This document shows positions 26,601 through 35,405 of a stretch of 64,000 bases of DNA, one piece after another (position 1 is the stretch's first letter; every line of letters starts with the position of its first letter). This DNA is from Microvirga pudoricolor. Lineage in GTDB: Bacteria > Pseudomonadota > Alphaproteobacteria > Rhizobiales > Beijerinckiaceae. The notes beneath the pieces are model-generated. The model had not been told where the DNA came from. It was given only the letters and a program-made list of their open reading frames with translations, and did not search any database. The stretch covers positions 123,390 to 187,389 of the forward strand of contig NZ_JAFEMB010000007.1 of assembly GCF_016892705.1 (NCBI RefSeq), read 5' to 3'. The position numbers and the translations under genes are program-made.

Positions 26601-27500
26601 CTAGCGACGGTGTTTAGGATCCAGTGCGTCTCGTAACCCGTCACCGAGCATGTTTGCGCCTAGCACCGTCGCCACGATTGCAAGACCAGGAAACCAGACA
26701 AGCCATGGTGCTTCCCGCATGTATTCCTGCCCAATGTTCACCAGATTTCCCCATTCTGGCGTCGGCGGCTGTGCGCCGAGGCCAAGAAAACCGAGGGCCG
26801 CAGCTGAGAGGATTGCGTTACCAATGCTGAGGGTGACCAGGACGATGAGAGAGGGAAGGATATTCGGGATGATGTGGGTGATGAGGATGTGGAAGGAACT
26901 TGCGCCTAGGCTGCGGCTAGCCAGTACGAAGTCGCGCTCTCGCTCGGTATAAACGACGCTTCTCACGAGACGGGCAAATAGCGTAAATTCTCCGATACCA
27001 ATGGCCAGCATGACGACTGGAAGCGAACTTCCAAGCATAGCTGCGATTACCATCGCAACGAGAAGGCCCGGAAACGACATGAAAGTGTCGATCACCATAA
27101 CCACGAATGCGTCGACGCGGCCACCAAAGTAGCCCCCCATCAGCCCAACGAACATTCCGATTAAGAGTGCAATCAGGACTGCCCCGAGACCAACGGCAAG
27201 AGAGACCCGAGCCCCATAGATGACTCTGCTGAGCAGATCCCGCCCGAGAGCATCTGTGCCGAAGAGGTGCGCTGCGCTTGGCGGTTCCATAAAGGCGCGC
27301 GATTGCTCTATCGGATCATAGGGAGCTAACACATCTGCGAAAATCGCGGTGAAGACCAATGCTAGAATGATTGCAAGACCAGCGATCGCACCACGGTTTT
27401 TGACGAAATTCCGACGAATAATCTGGAATTCGGTTGTACGCGCATGAACCTCTGTCTGATCTACGACTGGAAGTGAAAGGGTAGGACCTACTTGACTCAT
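26601..27500 (-). CDS. Dipeptide ABC transporter permease, DppC-like
   Basis: A 299-residue inner-membrane permease with an N-terminal cytoplasmic tail, about six membrane segments, the motif HLFGTDALGRDLLSRVIYGARVSL near residues 79-102 that marks DppC/OppC proteins, and the C-terminal PPTPEWGNLV signature. It overlaps the DppB stop by four bases (ATGA). Confidence 0.93.
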   Translation of the reverse strand: MSQVGPTLSLPVVDQTEVHARTTEFQIIRRNFVKNRGAIAGLAIILALVFTAIFADVLAPYDPIEQSRAFMEPPSAAHLFGTDALGRDLLSRVIYGARVSLAVGLGAVLIALLIGMFVGLMGGYFGGRVDAFVVMVIDTFMSFPGLLVAMVIAAMLGSSLPVVMLAIGIGEFTLFARLVRSVVYTERERDFVLASRSLGASSFHILITHIIPNILPSLIVLVTLSIGNAILSAAALGFLGLGAQPPTPEWGNLVNIGQEYMREAPWLVWFPGLAIVATVLGANMLGDGLRDALDPKHRR

Positions 27501-28438
27501 GCCTTGCTGGCCTCCGTGTCGTAGACAATCCGTGGGTCAAGCGCAGCGTTCATCAAATCGATGACGAGATTTACTGTTGTATACGTGAGCGCCGCAATCA
27601 GGACGACGGCCTGCAGCACTGGAAAATCCATTTGACGAATGGCATCGACGGCCATTGTTCCAAGTCCCGGCCGAGCGAAGACCGTCTCGGTAATGACGGC
27701 ACCTCCTAGCAGCCAGCTCGCCTGCACGCCGAGAAGAGTCAAGATAGGGATAAATGCATTTCGTAGTCCGTGCACTGTGACAACCCGCCAAGGACTGAGT
27801 CCTTTCGATCTGGCTGTCGTCACATATTCGTCTCCCAAGACTTGGAGCATGCTGGATCTGGTCAAGCGGGCGATCATGCAAGCGGATTGCAAGCCAAGTA
27901 CAAAGGCCGGAAGCACCAAGCTCGACCAGCCTGCGTTAGCGGCGACCGGAAACCAACGTAGCTCAACTGAAAAGAACAGCAGCGCGATTAGGCCGAACCA
28001 AAAGAGTGGCATCGCTACACATAGAGAAACGACCACCATTAAAGCGCTGTCTACCCACGTGTTCTTCTTAATTGCAGCAAGTACACCGGCAGGAATCCCA
28101 AAAACGACAGTGACCAGCGTTGCAGCCACGGCCAGCTCGAGTGTCCGAGGGAGCACGGACAGTATCATGTCTGCTACTGGTCGTTTCGAAACGATAGAGG
28201 TACCAAAGTCTCCCTGCATGATCCGGAGGAGCCACTCGAAGTATCGAATGTAGATAGGCTTATCTAACCCAAGCGTCTCTCTTGCGAGTGCCATGTTTTC
28301 GGCGGTCACATATTGGCCAGCGAACATATGCATCACTGGATCGCCTGGCAGCATGTTGACCATCCCGTAGACAAGGATGCTCACTAGGAGAATGACCGGT
28401 ATCGATTTCATGATCCGGCGCAGAATGTAATCAGTCAT
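27497..28438 (-). CDS. Dipeptide ABC transporter permease, DppB-like
   Basis: A 313-residue inner-membrane permease beginning MTDYILRRIMKSIPVILLVS, with the DppB hallmarks MVNMLPGDPV at the first loop and LGLDKPIYIRYFEWL, then TARSKGLSPWRVVTVHGLRNAFIPILT as the ATPase-contact region. It follows the DppA-like gene after an 84-base gap with a hairpin. Confidence 0.93.
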   Translation of the reverse strand: MTDYILRRIMKSIPVILLVSILVYGMVNMLPGDPVMHMFAGQYVTAENMALARETLGLDKPIYIRYFEWLLRIMQGDFGTSIVSKRPVADMILSVLPRTLELAVAATLVTVVFGIPAGVLAAIKKNTWVDSALMVVVSLCVAMPLFWFGLIALLFFSVELRWFPVAANAGWSSLVLPAFVLGLQSACMIARLTRSSMLQVLGDEYVTTARSKGLSPWRVVTVHGLRNAFIPILTLLGVQASWLLGGAVITETVFARPGLGTMAVDAIRQMDFPVLQAVVLIAALTYTTVNLVIDLMNAALDPRIVYDTEASKA

Positions 28439-28481
28439 TTACGGTTGGCCCAAGATGATCACAGACGCAGCAATGGAGTTC

Positions 28482-28514
28482 CCCCGCCAGCGAGTTTTGG
28501 AGCTGGCGGAGGGG
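28482..28514 (-). terminator. Intra-operon hairpin after the DppA-like gene
   Basis: On the reverse strand CCGCCAGC and GCTGGCGG form an 8-base-pair stem with a 10-base loop, extended by a C/G run on each side; no T tract follows. It lies 9 bases after the DppA-like stop and probably protects the 3' end of the binder transcript. Confidence 0.65.
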
Positions 28515-28522
28515 TTGGCTTG

Positions 28523-30160
28523 TTACTTGCCTTCTAGGTAGGCCGAATTGAATAGCGCATGACCGCCGTTGTTATAGGCGACGCCCTTGAGTCCCTTGAT
28601 CATCACATAGGTCGTAAAGCCCTGGACAACCGGCACGCCAAGATAGTTTTCGCTAATGAGCTTTTGCGCCGCTTGGAATTTGGCTTTCCGGTCGTCAAAC
28701 GTCGCGGCGTTGTCCCCAGCATCGAGCAGTGTATCGAGCTCTGCAGAGACTGCCGCATTTCCTTTCTGCACATATGTAAAGCTCATACCGTAGCGGCCTG
28801 GCTTGGGAGTCTCACGTGAGTTGAACATCACATTGAGAACGGACCCAGTGGGCAAGGGCATATCGAAGTTGATCAGATTATGCTCTTCACGCATCGCGAC
28901 AGCCGACTGGTCGTCCCAGGGCCTTACGTTGATTCGCGTGGAGATTCCGATTGCCTTCAAATCAGACTGGATGGACTCCGCTACTATGACGCTGGGGTTG
29001 TTGTCACGGTTGCCGAAGATGTAAAGGTCGATCTCGATTGGCTTGTTGTCGATCTCGAGAATACCATCGCCGTTGCTGTCCTTGGCTCCTGCGTCTGCTA
29101 GAGCCTTTTTCGCCTCAGCTTGATTATAGTAGATGAACTTTGTTGCATCGGGCCAGAATTCGGGTGTGGCAGGCGCTAGAGTTGAGTACAGAGGTCGCCG
29201 CTCGCCTCGGAACGCTGCCATGTTGATTTTCTCGCGATCTATCGCGAGGTTGATAGCCTTTCGCACTGCCAGTTGGTCAGTCGGGAAACGGCCTGTGTTG
29301 AAGACAAACGAGTATGGCATGCCGGTCTGAGGAATTTTGACGACTTCGAATGCTGGGTTCGAGGACAGACGGCGCATGTCAGCGAAGTTCGGGTCCTTAA
29401 TTATATCGCAATCACCAGACTCAAGACACGCGACGCGTGTGGCTTGATTGGCGATAAACTTGACTTCCAAGCCATCAAGGTACGGTGCACCTGTATTAGC
29501 AAGCATAGGCGAGCCCCATTTGTAGTCCGGGTTTCTCGCGAACTTCATGTTGCTTTGCGGCGCCCAGCTGACGAACTTGAACGGACCAGCTCCCACCGGC
29601 TCGCGGTTCATCGTCATGCCTTTCGAGCCCCAGGCTGCATTTGACGGTATTCCCGTTACATCGAGCATGCCAATATAGAAAGCAAAGGTGCCTGCTGGCT
29701 TTGAGAATTTTACCTTTATGGTGTAATCGTCGATGATGTCAGTTCCGACGTAAGCATTCATATACTGGTGGCCGTTGTTGCAGCAGTATTGCTTGTCGAA
29801 GACTCGCGAAAAGTGCGCTTTCACGCTTTCGGCATTGAACTTTGTGCCATCGTGGAATGTGACGTCGTCACGAAGTTTAATGGTGTATTCGGTTGCCTCC
29901 GGGTTGCTGCTCCACTCCTTCGCTAGGCTTCCAAACGGCTTATTCGCAGTGTCGAAAAGCGCGAGGCCGTCATGCACATGGATTGCGGTTTCCGAAAATC
30001 GTCGGTGCGCAGTGAGCGGATCAAGCCCACGTGACTCTTCTGCGATCGCGAAGCGAACAGTGCCGCCAGGCTTGGGCTGCGCGGTTTGGGCTAGAGCGGC
30101 AGAGTGCAGGATGCCGAGTTGAATCATACATGCGGCGACAGTTGTGGAACGAGTGATCAT
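28523..30160 (-). CDS. Dipeptide-type ABC transporter substrate-binding protein, DppA-like
   Basis: The ATG at 30160 is preferred because AGGAGG lies about 10 bases upstream; the longer frame to 30292 would add a leader with no signal features. The 545-residue product has a signal peptide (MITRSTTVAACMIQLGIL ... ALAQT) and the family-5 binding fold with GGTVRFAIAEESRGLDPL and the signature near NREPVGAGPFKFVSW. It is the first gene of the long reverse operon. The ligand may be a peptide or another N-substituted amine; the sequence does not show which. Confidence 0.93.
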   Translation of the reverse strand: MITRSTTVAACMIQLGILHSAALAQTAQPKPGGTVRFAIAEESRGLDPLTAHRRFSETAIHVHDGLALFDTANKPFGSLAKEWSSNPEATEYTIKLRDDVTFHDGTKFNAESVKAHFSRVFDKQYCCNNGHQYMNAYVGTDIIDDYTIKVKFSKPAGTFAFYIGMLDVTGIPSNAAWGSKGMTMNREPVGAGPFKFVSWAPQSNMKFARNPDYKWGSPMLANTGAPYLDGLEVKFIANQATRVACLESGDCDIIKDPNFADMRRLSSNPAFEVVKIPQTGMPYSFVFNTGRFPTDQLAVRKAINLAIDREKINMAAFRGERRPLYSTLAPATPEFWPDATKFIYYNQAEAKKALADAGAKDSNGDGILEIDNKPIEIDLYIFGNRDNNPSVIVAESIQSDLKAIGISTRINVRPWDDQSAVAMREEHNLINFDMPLPTGSVLNVMFNSRETPKPGRYGMSFTYVQKGNAAVSAELDTLLDAGDNAATFDDRKAKFQAAQKLISENYLGVPVVQGFTTYVMIKGLKGVAYNNGGHALFNSAYLEGK

Positions 30161-30680
30161 CAAAGCCAGGCCTCCTAGATCCGTCACGAGGGCGATGCGC
30201 CTATGTCCGGCTGAAGTTGTGGGAGCGTTAGCAGAGTTAACGGGGGCTTTTGTGTGTGCCGAATGTATACATTCGATACACGATAGGAACACCCCCCAAT
30301 GCGATCGTCAAGAACAGGGTCGCAAAATTATTCGGCAGACCCATGCAAATTTTAGTCAGTTGGTGATTTGCGGAGGCAGCCGGAGGGTCCGTCAACTGCT
30401 GGGTCCACATCATCAGATAATGCTATTGAGCCTTTGAAACCGACTGTCGTGCAACAGTATAGCTGACACCCGTGGGGGCTTTTTCAGATCGCCAAGCGTT
30501 CGGCCCTGTTCGTGCTAACAGGGTGCCGGCGCCGGATTTTTGGTAAGAGACACAAGCCAGCCCGCTCGATATGGGCTACTGGTATCGTCGCCGAACCGCG
30601 CGCTCAGCCATGGTTGCGACGTTTTAGAAGGCTGCCGACCAGAAGAGCGGTTGGCGCAGACTCGCGGAGGATTACGACAG
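30161..30680. other. Divergent intergenic region, right edge of the AT-rich block
   Basis: These 520 bases separate the DppA-like gene from a forward hydrolase gene and hold no credible gene. They contain the 16-bp palindrome at 30260-30275 and a shift back to high GC by about 30.5 kb. I saw no transposase or integrase remnant and no repeat of the tRNA-Met 3' end. Confidence 0.55.
30260..30275 (-). promoter_or_regulatory. Probable GntR/FCD operator: perfect 16-bp palindrome
   Basis: CGAATGTATACATTCG is a perfect palindrome centred on GTATAC, the core found in many FCD-type GntR operators (ATGTATACAT). It lies 100 bases upstream of the DppA-like start, and the operon itself encodes an FCD regulator. 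Binding is inferred. Confidence 0.72.
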
Positions 30681-31466
30681 ATGCGCTCTCTCGACCGCGA
30701 TGGTGTCGCTCTTGCCTATCGGGACACCGGGGGGGAGGGGCGTTCGGTCGTGCTCGTCCATGGCTGGTGCTGCGACCACACCTATTTCGCACCACAGGTC
30801 GAGCACTTCGCCCGGTTGGGGTATCGTGTCGTCGCGGTGGACCTGCGTGGGCATGGCCGGAGCAGCGCCCCCCGCCAAGCCTACGCGATGCATGCCTTCG
30901 CCGACGACGTTGCCTGGATGTGCGAGTCGCTGGACCTCGGAAAGCCGATCCTGATCGGCCACAGCATGGGCGGGATCGTGTGCTTCGATCTGGTCGCCCG
31001 CTATCCGGGCCTCGCAGCGGCCCTGGTGATGCTGGACGCCGCAATCGTGCTGCCCTTGGAGGCGCGTGCTGCCATCCCGGCGTTCCTCGATGGATTACGC
31101 GACAAGAACTACAGGGATGTCCTGCAGGCCTATGTCGGACGCGCGCTGTTCGTGCCTACGGACGATGCGGCTGTCAAAGCCGATATCCTGTCAAAAATGG
31201 CAGGCACGGCGCAGCATGTCATGCTCGCGGCCTTCGAGGGCTTGCGCGACTATGATCCGGAGGTGGCGAGGAAAGGCCTTATGATTCCGGCCCTCTACGT
31301 CGCTGCCGATGAACCCGTGGCCCGGTCCGATATGGCGCGCCTCCGGGAACTCGTGCCTCAACTCCATTACGGGAGGACGGTGGGATCGGGGCACTTCTGC
31401 CAGATCGAGGTGCCCGAGCAGGTCCATGCGATGATCGACCGCTTTCTGCGCGTGAGCGGCCTCTAG
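30681..31466 (+). CDS. Alpha/beta hydrolase
   Basis: A 261-residue alpha/beta hydrolase with the oxyanion region VVLVHGWCCDHTYF at 23-36, the nucleophile S95 in LIGHSMGG and a C-terminal catalytic His in GSGHFCQIE. No signal peptide is present. Homologous proteins include esterases, C-C hydrolases and haloperoxidases, so the substrate is unknown. GCGGAGGA lies just upstream of the ATG at 30681. It ends on the CTAG shared with the convergent acetyltransferase. Confidence 0.87.
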   Translation: MRSLDRDGVALAYRDTGGEGRSVVLVHGWCCDHTYFAPQVEHFARLGYRVVAVDLRGHGRSSAPRQAYAMHAFADDVAWMCESLDLGKPILIGHSMGGIVCFDLVARYPGLAAALVMLDAAIVLPLEARAAIPAFLDGLRDKNYRDVLQAYVGRALFVPTDDAAVKADILSKMAGTAQHVMLAAFEGLRDYDPEVARKGLMIPALYVAADEPVARSDMARLRELVPQLHYGRTVGSGHFCQIEVPEQVHAMIDRFLRVSGL

Positions 31467-32050
31467 GTGCCGAAAGTCGTCAGGCGCGCGCGCGGATGGC
31501 TCGCACAGGAATCTCGCCTCAACAGCATCGTCGGGCGCTCGTTGAAGACGGTGCGGTGGGTTTCGCGATATCCGCATTTGTCCGCGACACGCAAGGAGGC
31601 CTCATTGGTCGGAGAAATGATGCAGACGCTGGAGCTTCCGGCGTCGCCGCGGTCCAGCCACCGGAGCACAGCGAGAACGGCCTCCGTCGCATAGCCTTTG
31701 CCGTGGTGGCCCGGATCCAGCAGCCAGCCGGCTTCCGGAATACCGAGGAGGGACGGCTCGATGTCCCGATGAAAATCCGCAAAGCCGACATCGCCGACGA
31801 AACGCCCGGTGCTCTTCTCCTCCACCGCCCAATAGCCGTAGCCGAGGAGCGGCCATAAGCCCGCATACCGGAGAATCCGAAACCAGATCTCCTGAGTCCC
31901 GGCGGTCTTGCCCGTGATATTCTCGACTACCATTGGGTGGTTCCAAAGGGAGCAGGCAGCATCGAGGTCGCGGGCCGTATGGGCCCTCAGAAGAAGCCGA
32001 TCCGTCTCCAGGGGAGGGGCCGCATGGGCAAAAGGGCGTTGGGCGTGCAT
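31463..32050 (-). CDS. GNAT acetyltransferase, RimJ/RimL-like
   Basis: The ATG at 32050 gives 195 residues. LETDRLLLRAHTARDLDAA is the typical opening of RimJ/RimL-type acetyltransferases, LGIPEAGWLLDPGHHGKGYATEA holds the acetyl-CoA loop, and NEASLRVADKCGYRE is the usual C-terminal motif. A longer reading from a TTG at 32110 is possible but lacks a ribosome site. Acceptor unknown. Confidence 0.87.
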   Translation of the reverse strand: MHAQRPFAHAAPPLETDRLLLRAHTARDLDAACSLWNHPMVVENITGKTAGTQEIWFRILRYAGLWPLLGYGYWAVEEKSTGRFVGDVGFADFHRDIEPSLLGIPEAGWLLDPGHHGKGYATEAVLAVLRWLDRGDAGSSSVCIISPTNEASLRVADKCGYRETHRTVFNERPTMLLRRDSCASHPRARLTTFGT

Positions 32051-32143
32051 GGCGAAGGGCTCGGTCCAAGAACGGAGGCTCTCTATCGCATGGCGAGAGC
32101 GCACGACCAATCCGTTATCGCGTAAGAAGGGCTCGCTCGAGGC

Positions 32144-32371
32144 CTACTCGTCGAGGCCGACCGTCCTCGGGCTTTCGGACTCGACATCCAGGCTGGTGAC
32201 GGTTTTCAGCTCGAGGTCCTTCATGGCTTGCTGCCGCCAGAACCGAAGCGCGCCGCTATCCTTGCCCACATGCTCCTCCGCCATCACGGCGTCCCAGCCC
32301 GGCCCCTGCTCATCGGCCAGCCGCCGTGCATGGTCCATGATCTCGGCTTCGGTGAAGCGTTCCTGTGTCAT
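32144..32371 (-). CDS. Small hypothetical protein
   Basis: A 75-residue acidic soluble protein (MTQERFTEAEIMDHARRLAD) with no recognised domain. Its internal codon pattern looks coding. It is monocistronic, 33 bases downstream of the acetyltransferase's extended start. Function unknown. Confidence 0.55.
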   Translation of the reverse strand: MTQERFTEAEIMDHARRLADEQGPGWDAVMAEEHVGKDSGALRFWRQQAMKDLELKTVTSLDVESESPRTVGLDE

Positions 32372-32480
32372 AGGGGCGTCTCCGGTCGGGGCGTGCTCCG
32401 TCAGTGTGACTGCCGAGTGTGACGGGATCGTGTTGCGGACCTGACCTCGCGTCGGACGCAGGGCTCGTGCTCGCGCTTCC

Positions 32481-33044
32481 TCAAGACTTTGCCTTCGGAG
32501 CCTCCGTCACGTCGTAGGTACAGGCAAAGGAGGCTGCGGCAATACGATAAGTGTCGGCCGCGTTGGCCGGATCCTGCACGATGGCGTCACCCGGCTTGGC
32601 CACCATGGCCTCGCCCCAGGGGGCCCTGAAACTGAAGGGACCCTCCGACGCCGCGAGGGTCACGTACCGCATGGGGGTGCCAAGGGGCTTATAGGGGCGC
32701 CAGCCCTGCGCCGCCTCGCCCTGCGGAGGGCTGTAGCGTTTGGTGAAGTTCGCCGCCTTGACGAGGTATTGCTCGCTCCCCGTTTCAGGGCAGCGGTTGC
32801 GCACGACCATGTCGCCTGCTTCCGCAGGCTTGCTCCTGGTTTCGACCCCTTCCGACTTGATAACCGTGACGACAACCTCACCCGGTTCGGCTGGTCTGGC
32901 GTCCACCATCCGGGTTTTCTGCGCAAGTCCGGCGCGTCCAGTGTCGGCGGCCTTGGCGAAGAATACCTTGACGTCGAAGTCCTGGGCGCTGGCCCCTGTG
33001 GTCAGGACGGAAAGGGCCGACATGGCGAGAAGGAAGCGGCGCAT
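32481..33044 (-). CDS. Exported hypothetical protein
   Basis: The ATG at 33044 gives 187 residues with a signal peptide (MRRFLLAMSALSVLTTGASA) cleaved before QDFDV. The mature protein has two cysteines (RNRCPE and ASFACTYD) that could form a disulfide, and no recognised domain. The extension to 33095 would hide the signal peptide behind a basic stretch, so I did not use it. Confidence 0.65.
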   Translation of the reverse strand: MRRFLLAMSALSVLTTGASAQDFDVKVFFAKAADTGRAGLAQKTRMVDARPAEPGEVVVTVIKSEGVETRSKPAEAGDMVVRNRCPETGSEQYLVKAANFTKRYSPPQGEAAQGWRPYKPLGTPMRYVTLAASEGPFSFRAPWGEAMVAKPGDAIVQDPANAADTYRIAAASFACTYDVTEAPKAKS

Positions 33045-33173
33045 GATCGTCTCGAGTCTGGTGATGAAGCGGAGCCGCAGGTTACATCGGGCCACCTCCC
33101 GAACGCCAGACCCGTCCTGCTGTTTTTACGGGCATGCCGGCCTCTCGATGGCCCAGAGAGGCTGCGGCTTAGG

Positions 33174-33761
33174 CTAGTAGGGCGTCATCAGAACTTCCGT
33201 CATGGTGCGCGGATCGGGGCGGGTCAGGACGCGAATCCGGCGGCCGTCGGGGAGTTGGATCGTGCGGAGGTTCATGACCTCGTATCCCGCATCCACGGCT
33301 TCCCGGACGTTTCGGAATCGGCGTGGAGATGTGCCCTGCGCCATACGGCGCTGGGTTTGGGACATCCGTCCGCGCTGGGCAGCGGCGGTGTCGCGCCGGG
33401 CAGGCTTGCGGGCCTGCGCAGCCTTGGGTGCAGGCTGCGCCGTGCGCGTGCGAGCCTCGGACTTGGCATCCGCGGCAACGGCCGGGCTCTTTGCCTCGGT
33501 GGATGCCGTTGGAACGGGCGTAGGCACCGGAGCCGTTTGAGGAACCTCTTCGAGGGGAGCCGTCGTGGGAGTGCTGCTGGCGTTTTCGGACGGGTGAACC
33601 TTCGGATAGCTCACGGTCTCGTCTGCCGGAGCAGGCTTGGGCGCTGGGGCGCCCTCCGACGGCGGGTCGACCCACGGACGCGCGTTTTGGGCAAAAGCCG
33701 GCCCCGTGCTCAAGATCAGAGCGGCGGCCAGCCCCATCAGCCGCTTGGTATGATCTGTCAT
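33174..33761 (-). CDS. Exported Pro/Ala-rich hypothetical protein
   Basis: A 195-residue protein with a signal peptide (LMGLAAALILSTGPAFA) followed by a 100-residue Pro, Ala and Thr-rich disordered stretch and a compact C-terminal segment (REAVDAGYEVMNLRTIQLPDGRR ...). No known domain is recognised; the C-terminal piece may be the folded part. It probably resides in the periplasm. Confidence 0.65.
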   Translation of the reverse strand: MTDHTKRLMGLAAALILSTGPAFAQNARPWVDPPSEGAPAPKPAPADETVSYPKVHPSENASSTPTTAPLEEVPQTAPVPTPVPTASTEAKSPAVAADAKSEARTRTAQPAPKAAQARKPARRDTAAAQRGRMSQTQRRMAQGTSPRRFRNVREAVDAGYEVMNLRTIQLPDGRRIRVLTRPDPRTMTEVLMTPY

Positions 33762-34119
33762 CGTCCGCTCCTCACATGCTTTGTATCAGAACGCCGAGAC
33801 CGGCAAATGGTCTCCCCATCATACTCGAGACACCGGTCAACAAGCTGTCATGTTAACGACAATCAAGACCACCCTATTCCGATCCCGATCCAATTTGTTG
33901 TAATGTTTCATGAGGTCGCTGAAAATGCTTGCGCGGCTAAGTTCAGGCGCCTTCGGATCGCGGGTTTGTACTGTGAACTGCATGATTCAAATCCGACCTT
34001 TTCTCAGGGAGGTTACTTAGGAAGGGGCATTCCAAGTTTTGTGTCGGGTTTCAAACAGACGAGATTATTCACCTCGATTACGTTCGGCACCAAGACGATA
34101 AGGTTTCCGAGGGCAGACG
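33762..34119. other. Intergenic region, nothing recognised
   Basis: These 358 bases lie between divergent hypothetical genes and are lower in GC than their surroundings. I see no gene, repeat or clear promoter in them. Confidence 0.5.
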
Positions 34120-34404
34120 ATGACACAGACTACGAGTCGTGAAAGTATTCTGTTGGCGAACCCTTCAGCGTCCTATGTCTATCCCCAAGATCTTCAGCCG
34201 CTGCTTCAAGCCCTTCTAACCACACTCACGGACCTCGACTTCGAGTATGACCGAGAGCGTGAAAGGCTGAGCAGGACGCTGAAGGATCCGAGCTTGAAGA
34301 TCCGCGTCCTGGAAAAGCTCAAGCAGAAGCACCGCGACCGCCGCACGCCGTACTTGCAGCAACTCGCCATTCTGCAGGAGCGGATACACCGGCAGCGGAA
34401 TTAG
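34120..34404 (+). CDS. Small hypothetical coiled-coil protein
   Basis: A 94-residue charged protein with a long helix (DLDFEYDRERERLSRTLKD, then IRVLEKLKQKHRDRR). No domain is recognised. GAGGGCAG lies 5 bases upstream of the ATG. Possibly a cytoplasmic dimer; function unknown. Confidence 0.6.
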   Translation: MTQTTSRESILLANPSASYVYPQDLQPLLQALLTTLTDLDFEYDRERERLSRTLKDPSLKIRVLEKLKQKHRDRRTPYLQQLAILQERIHRQRN

Positions 34405-34577
34405 TCTGCCCGGCGGAAGGGGCCATGGCAGGCCCCTCCGCCGGGATCCTCCCGAAGCGCCCCAATGTCCCGTGTGACACACCTCACACCAGAAGGCGCC
34501 AGGCTGTGAGATTGTCGAAATCCACGAACAACGCGCATGTCTGCGGAGTGTTTGGTCTGTTTCAGAAGAGGCACGCC

Positions 34578-35000
34578 ATGACAGAGGATGAAATCGAGGT
34601 CGTCGCCGAAGCCCTCGCCAAGGCCGCCGGAATGGCGTGGTGCTCCGGCTACGGACGCACATCGCCCCAGAGGCTCGTTTCGGAGCGGTACCGGGATCGC
34701 GCCCGAACGGCCATCGCCACCATCGACCGCCTGCGCCAGAACCGCGAAGCTCCCTGCCGCCAGGACAATGCAGCCTTCGAGGAAGACGGGAGCGGGGACA
34801 CCCTGCCGCGGCCGCCCGTCAAGCTTGGCGCCATGGTGATCTACAAACCCCATGGAGACCGGCGGGGCTATTCCTGCCGTGTCGTGAAGATCGAGGGCAG
34901 CCGCGCGTATCTGCAGCCCATTATCAAGGCCTGCACGGGCTGGATTTCCATCGAGAATCTCGGGGCTGTCTCCCCAGAACCGGCTACCTCCGGCGAGTGA
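34578..35000 (+). CDS. Hypothetical protein
   Basis: The ATG at 34578 gives 140 residues. The N-terminal half is helical (MTEDEIEVVAEALAKAAGMAW), and the C-terminal half (GAMVIYKPHGDRRGYSCRVVKIEG) reads like a small beta barrel resembling SH3 or Tudor-like folds. That is a visual impression only. No known family. Confidence 0.6.
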   Translation: MTEDEIEVVAEALAKAAGMAWCSGYGRTSPQRLVSERYRDRARTAIATIDRLRQNREAPCRQDNAAFEEDGSGDTLPRPPVKLGAMVIYKPHGDRRGYSCRVVKIEGSRAYLQPIIKACTGWISIENLGAVSPEPATSGE

Positions 35001-35150
35001 TGTTCGCGCGACATCCTCGGACAGAGTCGTATCTTTAGGGCTTATCAACTCTTCCGGGCCTAGGTTTCCCTGAAACCCGAGGCCCCCGAGTTTGTTCAAT
35101 TCCCGGGTCGGCCACGAACGAGCGAAGCCCAGCGCCGATGGGATGAGCAG

Positions 35151-35357
35151 ATGCCTTCTGATCGCGACGATGATCGAAGAGCCAGGGTGGAGAACATCCT
35201 CGGAACCTCGCCGAAGCAGATCGCCGATGGACTGGCTCCGTCGCTTCGGAAACATTACGGGACCGTTCTCCTTGAGACGATTCCGGATCATCTCCAGGCT
35301 TTGGTTGACCGCATCGGTGATGGCAATCCCCCACCTCGAACGAGACGGAAGCCTTAA
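35151..35357 (+). CDS. NepR-like anti-sigma factor
   Basis: A 68-residue protein whose residues 20-56 (IADGLAPSLRKHYGTVLLET, then IPDHLQALVDRI) follow the NepR pattern of two short helices joined by an aliphatic-PDxL turn. NepR holds the general-stress sigma factor EcfG in alphaproteobacteria and is released by PhyR. No phyR or ecfG gene is nearby, so this would be an orphan paralogue. Recognition rests on a short motif and needs a profile search. Confidence 0.62.
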   Translation: MPSDRDDDRRARVENILGTSPKQIADGLAPSLRKHYGTVLLETIPDHLQALVDRIGDGNPPPRTRRKP

Positions 35358-35405
35358 GGAACGACTCGCGCCGCACGGGCATAATCTCGTAAGGATGGAT
35401 CATCC

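Noticed and set aside
30300..30680. Attachment site or insertion sequence remnant at the right edge of the AT-rich block
   Set aside because: No repeat of the tRNA 3' end, no terminal inverted repeats and no transposase fragment could be found by reading.
32769..34142. A 457-codon forward frame across two hypothetical genes
   Set aside because: It is opposite two exported proteins with clear signal peptides and has no domain.
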